64,000 nt of DNA from the NCBI GenBank assembly GCA_003225175.1, contig QIBA01000032.1, forward strand, positions 62,001-126,000, in the 5' to 3' direction. The translations under genes were made by a program, and so were the position numbers. Source of the DNA: Acidobacteriota bacterium. GTDB taxonomy: Bacteria > Acidobacteriota > Terriglobia > Terriglobales > Acidobacteriaceae. Below, piece by piece: positions 36,130 through 45,951 of the stretch (within the stretch, counting starts at the first letter, position 1; every line of letters starts with the position of its first letter). The notes under the pieces were generated by a model that made no database searches, was not told where the DNA came from, and was given only the letters and a program-made list of their open reading frames with translations.

Positions 36130-36633
36130 TCATGAGCGCTTGCGCGTGATGGATCGCATTGTGCGAAGGGCGGTTCTCGTTAGCGGGTGGAATCTCCAAT
36201 CCTGCTTCTCCCCGAAACCCTGCTTGCGGATTTCCAAGAGGGCGTTTTCGAGGCGCCGGCACTCAGCAGGGCCCATGTGGATGAACCGGAAAGCTTGCGC
36301 AGGAGGTGTCCCTCGGTCTGCGGGTCCAAGGAACTCGACGGCGCTGCTGATTCTTCCGGATACGGCCACCAGTGTAAGATCGGCAATCGTTCCCTTGGCC
36401 ACTGGCCTTCCTAAGCGCACAGTACCTCCGGTGGCGGACAGCTTGCACAGGATGCCTGTCATTTGCTGGGCACCAAGAGCAACCAGCGCCCGTTCCTTGT
36501 TTGGAACGATAACGCGGGGAGCGCGTATCGAATCGCGATGCTGATCTGCAATGTTGTGCATTGCGAAAGCATTCCATTCAGGACGAATTCGATCAACATT
36601 ACCAAAGCCGACCGCGGATTCGCATTTGGCCAC
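36130..36633 (-). CDS. Probable PilZ-like domain protein
   Basis: Up to 167 residues from GTG 36633; ATG 36561 (MHNIADQHRDSIRAPRV) is an alternative that would leave 143. The core has an R-rich N-terminal part (RDSIRAPRV), the beta region with CKLSATGGTVRLGRPVAKG and a C-terminal FRFIHMGPAECRRLENAL, which resembles PilZ domains. The canonical RxxxR and D/NxSxxG motifs are imperfect (SATGG), so cyclic-di-GMP binding is doubtful. The flank 36634-36899 contains no gene I can support. Confidence 0.5.
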   Translation of the reverse strand: MAKCESAVGFGNVDRIRPEWNAFAMHNIADQHRDSIRAPRVIVPNKERALVALGAQQMTGILCKLSATGGTVRLGRPVAKGTIADLTLVAVSGRISSAVEFLGPADRGTPPAQAFRFIHMGPAECRRLENALLEIRKQGFGEKQDWRFHPLTRTALRTMRSITRKRS

Positions 36634-36899
36634 AGTCCTGTCCTGCGGAATGGACCGTTAGTGGTCATAGAGATAGCGGCGAGCACATCGCTACCTGACC
36701 AAAGACTTATGGACCTCGCAACCGTCTACCATTCCCCGGCGTAACCTCGCTCCAAAGCGGCTATCCGAGTGTTGACGGTCCAGTGGGACTTGAATCTAAC
36801 TTTTCGGCTGCAGTGGGAAGCGCCGACAAACATCAACCGCGCGCGTTATGAGAGCGCAGTAATGGCGGGGGGATAAGTAGGCGGAGTACAGTTGACAGT

Positions 36900-39386
36900 G
36901 TGCTGCAAGCTGTAAGGTTTTCTCTGCGACAGCCGCGGAAGGCGCCGGGATTCACCGCAGTTGTGATAGCCACCCTGGCACTTGGAATTGGAGCAAACAC
37001 CGCCGTCTTCAGCGTGATGGATGCCGTACTTTTGCGCGCGCTTCCAGTCCGCGATTCCCAGCAGCTTGTCTATCTGCACACCTCAGTTTTCCCCGGCGGA
37101 CAAACCGGATACGGCGACACCTCGATGCGCATGCAGGTCTATGAAGCGCTGCGGAACGAAAAGCGCATTTTCTCGGATCTAATGGCATGGGTTCCTCTTT
37201 CCACCAGCGGAGGTGTTCCCGCGCGCATTGGTTCCGAGCCGGAAGAGCTTAAGGCCGACATGGTCAGCGGTAATTTCTTTTCGGGATTGGGAGTGAGGGC
37301 TGGCCGAGGTCGAATCTTCGATCCTTCCGACGAAAAACAACATGCTCAAATCGCCATCCTGAGCTACGACTTCTGGACACGGCGCTTCGGACGCAGTCCC
37401 GCTGTGCTCGGCCAGACTCTCTTTATTAAGGGAGTGCCGTTCAGCATCGTAGGAATCGCTGCGCCAGGGTTCGTGGGACTCCATCGCGGCAGCTCAACCG
37501 ACGTCTGGGTCCCATTCCAGATCAGCGACGACGTCAAGCCTTGGGGCGTCTCACGCACGTCGACTGCAAGGGGCAACGAAGCCATCTTTACGGCGCAAAG
37601 TGGTGGTTCCTGCTGACAGTTGGACGGCTGCAGGCGGGAGTCAGTAAAGAACAAGCAGCCGCGTATCTGAATCCCATCTTCCGGCAAGCAGCTTATGAAG
37701 GGCTCTCCGCAGACGATCTCGAAGGGTACGATAAACCTCCAACCCTCTCCCTCAGCGACACGCGTGGTATGGAAGGAATGCGCGAGACATACGAACAGCC
37801 TTTAAGAATCCTGATGGGCATGGTAGTTCTAGTGCTCGTGATCGCCAGCGGAAATGTCGCGATGTTGCTGGTTGCGCGAAACGCAGCGCGACAACGAGAG
37901 TTCAGCCTGCGCATGGCCCTTGGCGGCGGACACGCGCATATTCCTGCAACTATTCGCGGAGAGCTTTTTGCTGGTTGCCACTGGTGCCGCTTTGGGATGG
38001 CTGTTCGCAATCTGGGCAACCGGAGCCCTCGCCAGATGGTCGCTGCTGGATCGCAGCCTCGCTCCGAATACGACAGTACTGCTTTTCACTTTGGGAATCT
38101 CGGTAGTCGTGGCGCTCATTTTCGGTCTGGTGCCGTTCCGCAGTGCCATGCGAGTGCCGATCGGCCTGGCCTTGAAAACCTCGAGCGCGACCTCCTACCA
38201 GGACCGGAAATCTCATCGCAGCGCGCAGCTCGTCGTAGCCCTGCAGATGTCTATGTGCCTCGTGCTGCTCGTCGGAGCCGGTCTGCTGGTGCGGACACTG
38301 CACAACCTCGAAACGTTAAACCTAGGTCTTCGCCCTTCGGGATTGCTTGTATTTGGACTAACGCCGCAGCAGCAGATACACAACGATGCCGAAGGCATTG
38401 GCTTTTTTCAGGCGCTGATCGCACGAATCCGGGCGCTACCCGGAGTGGAATCGGCGACCCTCATGCGCCAGAGGCTTGGCGTTGGCTGGAGCAGCAACAC
38501 GAGTGTTTATGTAGACGGCCAAAAGCCGAAAGTCAGTGATGGGTCACGCATGCGATGGAACAGCGTCGGCTCCGACTTCTTTCACACTCTCGCCGTTCCT
38601 ATACCTCGGGCGCGACATCAGCGATGCCGATACTTCCGAAGCTCCCAAGGTCGTGGTTGTGAATCAGACCTTCGCTAAGCGCTATCTTCCCGATTCGATC
38701 GCGCTTGGGCACATTGTGTCATTCGGGCATAATCCCGACTCGAAGCGCTACACAATCGTGGGAGTGGCTGCCGATAGCAAGTACACAAGCGTACGTGAAG
38801 AAATGATTCCCATGGCATATTTCCCGTTCACACAAGTGCCGGGAACGATGTCCATGCAGGTTGAACTTCGGACAGCGGGAGATTCTGCCGCGCTCCTGCC
38901 GACGGTGCGGTCGGCAGTGAATGAGTTCGCGCCCGACCTCGCCCTCCTCGAACCGAAACTGCAGGAGGAGCAGTTTGCAGAATCACTATCTCAAGACCGT
39001 TTGTTCGCCAGGCTAGCTATCTTCTTCGGTGTGCTTGCAGTAGTACTCGTAGCCACCGGACTCTACGCGACGCTGGCATACAAAGTCGTGCGACGCACGC
39101 CTGAGATCGGCGTCGCATGGCCGTAGGCGCGCAACAGCACGAGGTGCTGTGGATGATCATTCGCGAAAGCCTCATGCTGTGTCTCTTGGGAACGCTTCTA
39201 GGCCTGCCTATCGCGTTAGCCGGCGCACGCTTCCTGAAAGCCATGCTTTTCGGCTTAGAGCCAGGAGATCCCATCAGCGTCATCATGCCGTTGCTGGGCA
39301 TTGCGGCGATTGCCGTGGCAGCAAGCTTCGTTCCCGCGCGTCGTGCCTCGTTGCTGAATCCAATTGTGGCGTTGCGATGCGAATAG
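36900..39386 (+). pseudogene. ADOP-type ABC permease gene broken by several frameshifts
   Basis: The order of segments matches a full-length (~820 residue) acidobacterial duplicated orphan permease. N-terminal FtsX domain: VLQAVRFSLRQPRKAPGF, ATLALGIGANTAVFSV (frame of 36900). The frame then changes near 37560 (VGRLQAGVSKEQAAAYL), near 37950 (FAESFLLVATGAALGWLF), near 38615 (VVVNQTFAKRYLPDS) and near 39115 (GAQQHEVLWMIIRESLML, ending SLLNPIVALRCE). Four shifts leave no intact frame. Both duplicated halves (two FtsX domains and two MacB-like periplasmic parts) can be traced. Sequencing error is possible but would be unusual here, as surrounding genes are intact. Confidence 0.85.
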
Positions 39387-39446
39387 TCAGTGGGCCCTTG
39401 GCAAACAGCAGTTGCAGTGCATCGCGGAGCTAGCCGCCCGATTTTA

Positions 39447-40382
39447 TCAATGCGCCGGAGCGTGGCCGATGCGAATGCCAAGACTGAATGCAAAGCTATC
39501 CAGCTTTTGCCGTGCGCTGCGATCGTAGGTGAAGCCGAGATCCATACGACGGCCGAGGTCTGCGTTCAGACCAGTAGTAAAGCCGTTATCTTCCGTGAAT
39601 CCATTTCCTATAGCCGCAGCAACCTGCTCGTAGATCGGCGCAGACTTTCCTTTCCCACTAGAGGAGACAGAACCCGTTCCGCGATTGAATTCCTGGCTGT
39701 AGAGCTTCTGCAGTCCGAGCGGCAGATTCTCATAACCTGCAAGCTCAAGATTTAACCGTTTGCCGAGCGGAAGTCCGAGCCCCGCCTTGTAGTGCGAGAG
39801 CACGCCCAGCGTTGTATACGGACGCTTCACCATATTGACGAGCGCATTAGAGTTAGCAATTCCCAAATCGAGAAGTGGAGAAAAATGCCCAAGGTCGAAC
39901 TCCACATGGTTGTTGAAATCGGCAGTTGCACGACCAGTGCTGAGCCCGAGCGATGTATCACCCGTAGGCGCGGTGCCCGTTACGGTGACCACGTACTTGA
40001 TTACCGGAGTCGGCGTCGCGAATCTCAACCCAAAGCGCATGTCGCCGATCGCGTTGTAGCCGGAGTTCGGAGTGAATTGCGTAGTCGTGCCACCCGTCTG
40101 TGTGGTGGTAGTCGTGCCATTGAAGAGCGGCTGATTGTAAGCGAGATAGAACGGCGCTCCCAGGGAGATGCCGAAAACCTTGTTGAAGTTATAGCTGACG
40201 GTCGAATCAATAATGCTCGACCAGTTGGCGGAGGAGTCATAGCTTTGCGACAGCGTCGTGTAAGAACTGAAGCCCCGGTCCGGCATACGCAGCGTCAAGG
40301 ACGCTGGCGTGGATTGGGCGAAGGACGCCGAAGCTCCAATCATCAGCAATACGAGTGCGAACACACAATTCCGCTTCAACAT
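39447..40382 (-). CDS. Outer membrane beta-barrel-like protein
   Basis: 311 residues with a signal peptide (MLKRNCVFALVLLMIGASASFAQ). The mature part has a repeated beta-strand pattern with Gly and aromatic residues (GISLGAPFYLAYNQPLF, DMRFGLRFATPTPVIKYVV, LGLSTGRATADFNNHVEFD) and ends in FAFSLGIRIGHAPAH. Runs of Thr/Gly (TTTTTQTGGTTT) interrupt one loop. This suits a transporter or porin-like barrel, but I do not recognise a named family. It is solitary, in a gap after the decayed permease. Confidence 0.65.
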   Translation of the reverse strand: MLKRNCVFALVLLMIGASASFAQSTPASLTLRMPDRGFSSYTTLSQSYDSSANWSSIIDSTVSYNFNKVFGISLGAPFYLAYNQPLFNGTTTTTQTGGTTTQFTPNSGYNAIGDMRFGLRFATPTPVIKYVVTVTGTAPTGDTSLGLSTGRATADFNNHVEFDLGHFSPLLDLGIANSNALVNMVKRPYTTLGVLSHYKAGLGLPLGKRLNLELAGYENLPLGLQKLYSQEFNRGTGSVSSSGKGKSAPIYEQVAAAIGNGFTEDNGFTTGLNADLGRRMDLGFTYDRSARQKLDSFAFSLGIRIGHAPAH

Positions 40383-40596
40383 AGGTTAAGGTTCCTTTTC
40401 GGGATTCACGCCTGGGGGAGATGATGCTCCAGCAATTATGGCGGTAAAATGCGCGACGGATGAACGCAACCACGTATCAGCGCATTACGAAAGGGAAATC
40501 ATTGCAACGCACTAGCGGGGACGAGCTGATCCCCACGGACATCGAGCGTGTCCGAACTCTTTCGCTGGGCCGTCGTCTCCGGTTCCGTCTACTTGT

Positions 40597-40995
40597 TCAG
40601 TGCTGTTGCTGGGCGGCGATCTCGGCAAAGACGACTACATGTCCTGCAGGATCCTTCACTCCAATTTCGGTGGCTCCGTAGAAGGTTGTGCGCACAGGAA
40701 GCACGACATTCGCGTTCTTGGTTGCTGCGATAAACGGTTCGAGTTCCTCAACTTCCATATACAGGAATGCGCGGCCTCCTTCGATCTCACCTGCGATCGT
40801 GGGAGCATCCTTCCTTGCACTGGCAAAGCTCTGATACATAACTTCGCAATTGTCCTTTTGCAGGATTACGAATCCAAGACGATCCCCATCCGGCACTTCC
40901 ACCGTCTTCTGAAATCCGAAGCGCTCAGTCCAGAATTCTGCGCACGGTTCAATCTCATCCACGTATAGCACGGGCGTGAGTTTCTTGATGTGCAT
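40597..40995 (-). CDS. Glyoxalase/VOC family protein
   Basis: 132 residues, a complete VOC pair. MHIKKLTPVLYVDEIEPCAEFWTER leads the first module; the second ends with ATEIGVKDPAGHVVVFAEIA. GCTCGCAACT precedes the ATG on this strand without an obvious ribosome site. The function is unknown: likely a small-molecule binding or resistance protein. It is transcribed away from the cdd1/padR pair. Confidence 0.8.
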   Translation of the reverse strand: MHIKKLTPVLYVDEIEPCAEFWTERFGFQKTVEVPDGDRLGFVILQKDNCEVMYQSFASARKDAPTIAGEIEGGRAFLYMEVEELEPFIAATKNANVVLPVRTTFYGATEIGVKDPAGHVVVFAEIAAQQQH

Positions 40996-41076
40996 ATAGT
41001 TGCGAGCTCCTAAGCTGCTGAGCTTCTAAGCCTCGAGCTGGCGTGGGCAGCCGATGAGAAGCTTGCATTGCCCGCC

Positions 41077-41093
41077 TAGTCTAAATTAGACTA
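41077..41093. promoter_or_regulatory. Perfect 17-bp palindrome, candidate PadR operator
   Basis: TAGTCTAAATTAGACTA is an exact palindrome around a central A, located 25 bases upstream of the cdd1-like start and thus in the promoter zone of the cdd1-padR pair. PadR regulators bind inverted repeats in their own promoters, so autoregulation is plausible. The sequence differs from the common ATGT-ACAT type. Confidence 0.5.
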
Positions 41094-41117
41094 CTACAAA
41101 AACAGTACAGGAGCTGT

Positions 41118-41426
41118 ATGGCCGCGTCAATTGAAATCTCATCCCTTAAACGAGCGGGCAATTTGCAGGACCTGATCTCCGTTGGTCCTGCGACGCTGCG
41201 CGATTTCGAGCTGCTGGGAATCCGCAGCGTTGCTCAGCTTGCCAAGTCCAATCCGAGCAAGATGTACCGACGTCTATGTGAGTTGACCGGAGAGACACAG
41301 GACATTTGCTGCCTCGATGTCTTTCAGGCCGCCGTCGCGCAAGCGCGCAGTCCACGATTGGCGCCAGAAAAGTCTGTATGGTGGTACTGGAGCCGCAAGC
41401 GGAAGGCGAGGCGTGGCAAAGCGTAA
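41118..41426 (+). CDS. Cdd1-like helix-hairpin-helix protein
   Basis: 102 residues. The core, LQDLISVGPATLRDFELLGI and SVAQLAKSNPSKMYRRLCEL, is a helix-hairpin-helix like that of the Cdd1/'pathogenicity locus' family, with conserved cysteines later (DICCLDVFQAAVAQA). The tail is Arg/Lys-rich (SRKRKARRGKA), consistent with DNA binding. AGGAGCTG precedes the ATG. Its end overlaps the padR start by 14 bases, so the two are translated together. Confidence 0.75.
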   Translation: MAASIEISSLKRAGNLQDLISVGPATLRDFELLGIRSVAQLAKSNPSKMYRRLCELTGETQDICCLDVFQAAVAQARSPRLAPEKSVWWYWSRKRKARRGKA

Positions 41427-42006
41427 GCGCAAGCTGGACCTCACAACTGCAGACCTGGTCGTGCTGAGCCTGTTCTCGGAACGGCCGATGCATGGCTATG
41501 AAGCAAATCTCGAATTGGAACGCCGCGAAATCCGGGACTGGGCAGGAATCTCAAGACCGCAGGTGTACTACAGCTTAGACAAATTGCAGAGCTTGGGATT
41601 TCTGCGAACGAAGGCAACGAAGAAACCCGCCGCGGGTCCGGAGCGCAACGTCCTCGCCGCGACCGCCGATGGACGAGCCGCCCTCGCTGACGCTCTTGAG
41701 CGCGAAGACTGGACCACACAGCGCGAACGGCCCCCGTTTCTCACCTGGGTCGCTCTCTCGTGGCTGGCACGCCCGGGGGTCTTCGAAGGACAGATCCAGC
41801 GCAGAAGAAATTTCCTGGAATCAGAGCTAATGCGCGAAAAAGAAGTATTGCACTCCGTGCTAAGCGAATTGGGGCACCCGTATCACGAGGCGGTCTGGAT
41901 GCTGAAGCTAATACTCGAGCAGTTCAAAACGGAACTTCGTTGGCTGGACAAGGTTGAGCAAGAGCTGCAGCATCGTGGGCCAGCGCGGAATCCAGAGACA
42001 GGATGA
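41413..42006 (+). CDS. PadR family transcriptional regulator
   Basis: 197 residues from GTG 41413, inside the end of the cdd1-like gene. The PadR winged helix is ADLVVLSLFSERPMHGYEAN, then ISRPQVYYSLDKLQSLGFL, followed by a C-terminal helical domain (~100-185) with LTWVALSWLARPGVFEG and a long helix for dimerisation. It usually represses its own operon and relieves repression on small-molecule binding. The palindrome at 41077 is a likely operator. Confidence 0.87.
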   Translation: MAKRKRKLDLTTADLVVLSLFSERPMHGYEANLELERREIRDWAGISRPQVYYSLDKLQSLGFLRTKATKKPAAGPERNVLAATADGRAALADALEREDWTTQRERPPFLTWVALSWLARPGVFEGQIQRRRNFLESELMREKEVLHSVLSELGHPYHEAVWMLKLILEQFKTELRWLDKVEQELQHRGPARNPETG

Positions 42007-42193
42007 AGTCCCTCAAAGTGAATGGAGCCTAGGTCACGAGCGCCGAAGGCGGGCCATTCCTCTTCCGTTTTGGTCCATGGACTTCGGGCTGGCGTCCTAA
42101 GAGCCGACAATGTTCTTGCACGCTGAACCCATGGCTCACGCCGATGGGCTACGAGAATGCCGCGCCCTCGGCGTTCACTTCCGGCGACTGGGA

Positions 42194-43377
42194 TCACGTA
42201 CTTTGATTGTGCGCCGTGTCCTTATAAACCATTCCGCCCTTCATCACAAACGCCACCCGCCGCACGCCCCTAATATCCTTCAGCGGATCGCCCTGAAGGG
42301 CGACAATATCTGCCTGACTCCACATTCGCGCACGCGCTCGACAAACTCTTCAGCGTTTCGTCCATGCATGCCGGCCACCGCGTCCGTGCCGAAGACGATT
42401 TTCAATTCGGGAGTCTTTGCGGCTCGCCGCATTACATCATGGTTCATTGGAATGATCTGCTCCATGGGGGCAAAACCGTCGAGTGTGGGAGGGAAGTAGG
42501 GCGTGCCGACAAACTTTTCCTTGTTCTCCAGATAATTCTTCAGAAGCAGCCCAGCCTGAGGATCGAAGTATGTCCCTTTTTGGGCCATCAGCTTCAGATC
42601 GTCGTCCGTGGCTCCGAGGCCGTGCTCGACCTGGGTACATCCGGCAACGGTTGAAGCGCGGACCGCGTCGCGGTAAGCATGCACCAGCGTGCGCAGGCCG
42701 AGCTTCTTCCCCTCGTCGCAAGCGGCGTTCAGTTGCTCCTGCGAAAGTGTCATGCCATTCTGACGCATGCCGCCGGAAGCAAATATCTTGATCAGGTCCG
42801 CTCCCGCTTGCTTCTGTTTGCGCACCCAGGCACGTATCTCGTCCGGAGTCCCTGTCTTTTCGCCCTGGCCCATGAGCGGCTCAAGCGAGGTGATGATTCG
42901 CGGGCCGGGTAATTGGCCTTTCGCGATGCAGTCCCGTAATGGAGCGTCGAGCGCCGAGCCCACGCTCTGCACTGTGGTGAAGCCGGCCATCAGCGTGGCC
43001 CATGCGTTCGCCGCGGTTTGATACACAGCCTCCTGCGTAGTGCCTCCGCTGTTTACGTTTCTTCCGTCGGGACCGAAGCTCCAGCTGATGTGCACGTGCG
43101 AGTCGATCCATCCCGGCAGGACAGTCAACCCGCGCAGATCGTAATCCACTGGTGCGGCGTTGGGATCAATGGCAACAATCTTCGGGCCCTCAACGACGAT
43201 GCGCGTGTCGTGCAGCACATGTCCTTTGCCATCGAGAACCGTGCTGGCGGCGATTACGACGCGTTTTGGTGACGCAGTCTGTGACGCCATTTGCTGTCCA
43301 AAAGCGGAGGCGCTGAATACACAGAGTAGACAACCAATGCCCCCGAAACGGATTCTTTCATAGTCTTCCGCAGCCAC
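42194..43377 (-). pseudogene. Amidohydrolase with internal deletion and frameshift
   Basis: The exported metal-dependent amidohydrolase (imidazolonepropionase/prolidase-like) starts at GTG 43377 with a signal and reads well: TVLPGWIDSHVHIS (metal His pair), KIFASGGMRQ, LVHAYRDAVRAST, QVEHGLG and IVFGTDAVAGMHG (metal Asp). At about residue 350 (VERVRE) the normal next ~40 residues are missing; the frame shifts and the reading ends at 42280. The expected ending ADIVALQGDPLKDIRGVRRV and VMKGGMVYKD is present in the next frame down to a stop at 42194. So the C-terminal beta-sandwich part is lost from the product. Confidence 0.8.
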
Positions 43378-43455
43378 GTGCGTGCGAAGTCATGGCAAGC
43401 GCGCGCCGTAGGCGGCCGAGCTCGTGTAAACATATAAGTTACACTTCAACCGCCA

Positions 43456-43812
43456 ATGAACCAGGATTTCGGAAAACGCTCAACGGTTCTCTTTCTCGAT
43501 GATGATCCACAGCACTTCAAGCTGTACCAGTCGGTCATTGAGCGAGGACCATTTGATGACGATTTGAGGACCATTAATGTCGTCCCGGTCTTCCTTGGAA
43601 ATGGGTCACTAAAGATGCCGGAGGCGACTCATGATGTGGTCGCTCTGGATTACCGGCTCAAGGCTTCCCTCTCAGCGGTTCAAATAGCGAAACAGCTGAA
43701 GTCCAAGTTCCCGAAAACCGCCATTCTTATCCTTTCGGAGCTGGACTGGCCATCTGATGACATTGGTCCCTACTCATCGGCATTTGTCAGTAAGGTGACC
43801 CGGAAAAACTGA
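43456..43812 (+). CDS. Receiver-domain protein (atypical)
   Basis: 118 residues, one receiver-like domain. STVLFLDDDPQHFKLYQSVI gives the acidic pocket, HDVVALDYRLK contains the phospho-acceptor Asp 65, and the conserved Lys is in AFVSKVTR. The usual T/S position is ILSE rather than ILT. No output domain. It starts the receiver/kinase cluster, diverging from the amidohydrolase. Confidence 0.7.
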   Translation: MNQDFGKRSTVLFLDDDPQHFKLYQSVIERGPFDDDLRTINVVPVFLGNGSLKMPEATHDVVALDYRLKASLSAVQIAKQLKSKFPKTAILILSELDWPSDDIGPYSSAFVSKVTRKN

Positions 43813-43917
43813 TCAGCACGCTTGTGAAGCTCACTGCCGTGGATCACATTTCAGCAACACCAAAGAGCTTGCAGCCATCCCATAGGGGGCGCCCGCCATC
43901 TGCCCGGCAGAGATACA

Positions 43918-44370
43918 ATGTTTGCTTTGCTCGGAGGCGGTGTGCGCAAGAAGATGCTGGTGATCGAGGACGAGAAGATCGACGCGCTCGGCATCGGGCG
44001 AGTGCTCAAGAAGGAATTTCCCAACGTAGCGCTCGAAGTGGTAACTAACGGGGAACAGGCGCTGGATTGGATTCAGCGTTTTCGTCCCGATCCCGAGGAA
44101 AGCGTGTTTCTCGTGCTTATGGATCTGACCATGCCACGCATGAGCGGCCTGGATCTAATCTCCGAATTTAAGAGACACGCTCAACTGCATTCGACGCCGA
44201 TTGTGATTCTCAGTGGCAGTGACAGTCCGTCAGCAATAAGTTCGGCTTACGGTTTGGGAGCTTGTGGGTACCTGGTAAAACCCAGCACATCAGCGGAGAT
44301 GAGCGATCTACTCAGCAAGACTCTCAATTACTGGTTGAATGCAAACCGACTTCCAGCGGAGCCTGCTTAA
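43918..44370 (+). CDS. Single-domain response regulator (CheY/Rcp1-like)
   Basis: 150 residues. KMLVIEDEKIDALGIGRVLK forms the acidic pocket, LVLMDLTMPRMSGLDL carries Asp 69, VILSGSDSP replaces the usual T/S with Ser, and GYLVKPS has the conserved Lys. An alternative start near GTG 43939 would remove seven residues. No output domain: it likely acts by protein-protein contact. The PAS kinase begins 70 bases downstream. Confidence 0.83.
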   Translation: MFALLGGGVRKKMLVIEDEKIDALGIGRVLKKEFPNVALEVVTNGEQALDWIQRFRPDPEESVFLVLMDLTMPRMSGLDLISEFKRHAQLHSTPIVILSGSDSPSAISSAYGLGACGYLVKPSTSAEMSDLLSKTLNYWLNANRLPAEPA

Positions 44371-44439
44371 TCCGGCATTTTGCTTGAGAGTAGCTGATCC
44401 GATGTGGTCGCCTGACCACAAATTTGCAACTTCGAGGTT

Positions 44440-45951
44440 ATGTTGGCTTCAATACGTCGCACTTCAGTTACACCTGAAACGACACTCCACTCCGAACACG
44501 TCTTCCGCACGCTTGTAGATTCGGTAAAGGATTACGCGATCTTCCTCTTAACTCCCGAAGGAGATGTCGCCTCCTGGAATCCCGGCGCCGAACGAATCAA
44601 GGGTTACAAAACAGCCGAGATCATCGGTAAAAACTTCAGACTCTTCTATCCGCCTGACGATCTAGTCACGGACAAGCCAGGACACGAACTCAAGGTCGCT
44701 GCCGAAGTGGGAAGCTTCGAAGATGAAGGCTGGCGCTTACGAAAAGATGGCAGCCGCTTCTGGGCCAACGTCATCATCACCCGGATTCTCGATGAGAGCG
44801 GGAGGCTGATTGGCTTTGGCAAGATCACGCGCGACCTCACCGATCGCAGGGAAGTGGAGCTGCAATACCGCCGGCTCATTGAAGGTATTACCGATTACGC
44901 AATCTACTCCGTTGATCCGGAGGGCAGGGTTACCAGTTGGAACTCCGGCGCAAAGCGGTTAAAGGGCTATGAGGCTGAGGAGGTCATCGGCCAGAACTTC
45001 TCGAAGTTCTACACTCCGGAGGATGTAGCTGCAAATCTGCCGGCACAGGTGCTTGAGACCGCCGCTCGAGACGGACACTATGAGGCCGAGGGCTGGCGTG
45101 TGCGCAAAAACGGCCAGCGATTCTGGTCGAGCGTTGCGATCACACCGATTCGGGACGAAGCTGGTACTCTCGTCGGCTTTTCCAAAATCACCCGCGACGT
45201 CACCGATCGCAAGGCTCTTGTCCACCAACTTCAGCAGCACTCCAAAGAGCTCGAACTCAGAGTCAAAGAGCGCGAGCAGACGAATGCTGAGCTGGAAGCG
45301 TTCAGCTACTCCGTCTCGCACGACTTGCGTGCGCCGCTCAGAGCCATCGAAGGATTCGCCGATATCATGCTCCAGGATTTCGCCGGCGAGCTGCCGGACG
45401 AGGTCAAAGAATCGCTCCGGCACATCGTCACAGCAACCATGAGAATGAACCGGCTGATTCAGGATCTGCTTACTTACAGCCGCCTCTCCCGAATCGAATT
45501 CAAGTTGGAAGCAGTCAACGTGAGGTCTGTAGTCTCGGATGCCTGTAACGAATTGGACAGGGATGCGCGCTCAAGGGTGTCCGTCTCAGCAAATCCTGCC
45601 TTAGCGATACGAGCATACAAGCCGATTCTGCGGCAGGTGATTTCCAATCTGCTGACGAATGCGGTGAAATTTACCCAGCCGGAAACTCCGCCCTCTGTCA
45701 CAATACATGCCTGCAGGCGTGGCGACTATGTAAGCATTGAAGTCACGGATCAGGGAATCGGAATTGCGCCCCAACACCAGGAGCGGATATTCCAGGTTTT
45801 CGAGAGACTGCACAATGCGGAAGAGTATCCCGGCACCGGGATTGGCCTCGCTATTGTGCGGCGGGGAATTATTCGCATGGGCGGCACTGTGAGTCTTCGA
45901 TCCGAAATGGGAAAAGGCAGCACCTTTGAAATCCGGCTTCCTTCGGCGTGA
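44440..45951 (+). CDS. Cytosolic PAS-PAS sensor histidine kinase
   Basis: 503 residues without transmembrane helices. Two PAS domains: FRTLVDSVKDYAIFLLTPEG to about 135, and RLIEGITDYAIYSVDPEG from ~148 to ~260. A short coiled coil leads to HisKA with His 294 in FSYSVSHDLRAPLRAIEGF. The ATP-binding domain has QVISNLLTNAVKF (N box), EVTDQGIGIAP (G1) and YPGTGIGLAIVRR (G2). The PAS-phytochrome-like kinase type often signals to single-domain Rcp regulators. The stop overlaps the next start by four bases (GTGA). Confidence 0.92.
   Translation: MLASIRRTSVTPETTLHSEHVFRTLVDSVKDYAIFLLTPEGDVASWNPGAERIKGYKTAEIIGKNFRLFYPPDDLVTDKPGHELKVAAEVGSFEDEGWRLRKDGSRFWANVIITRILDESGRLIGFGKITRDLTDRREVELQYRRLIEGITDYAIYSVDPEGRVTSWNSGAKRLKGYEAEEVIGQNFSKFYTPEDVAANLPAQVLETAARDGHYEAEGWRVRKNGQRFWSSVAITPIRDEAGTLVGFSKITRDVTDRKALVHQLQQHSKELELRVKEREQTNAELEAFSYSVSHDLRAPLRAIEGFADIMLQDFAGELPDEVKESLRHIVTATMRMNRLIQDLLTYSRLSRIEFKLEAVNVRSVVSDACNELDRDARSRVSVSANPALAIRAYKPILRQVISNLLTNAVKFTQPETPPSVTIHACRRGDYVSIEVTDQGIGIAPQHQERIFQVFERLHNAEEYPGTGIGLAIVRRGIIRMGGTVSLRSEMGKGSTFEIRLPSA

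Noticed and set aside
36130-36633. c-di-GMP-binding PilZ protein called with confidence
   Set aside because: The RxxxR and D/NxSxxG motifs are not clean, so only a PilZ-like fold is proposed.
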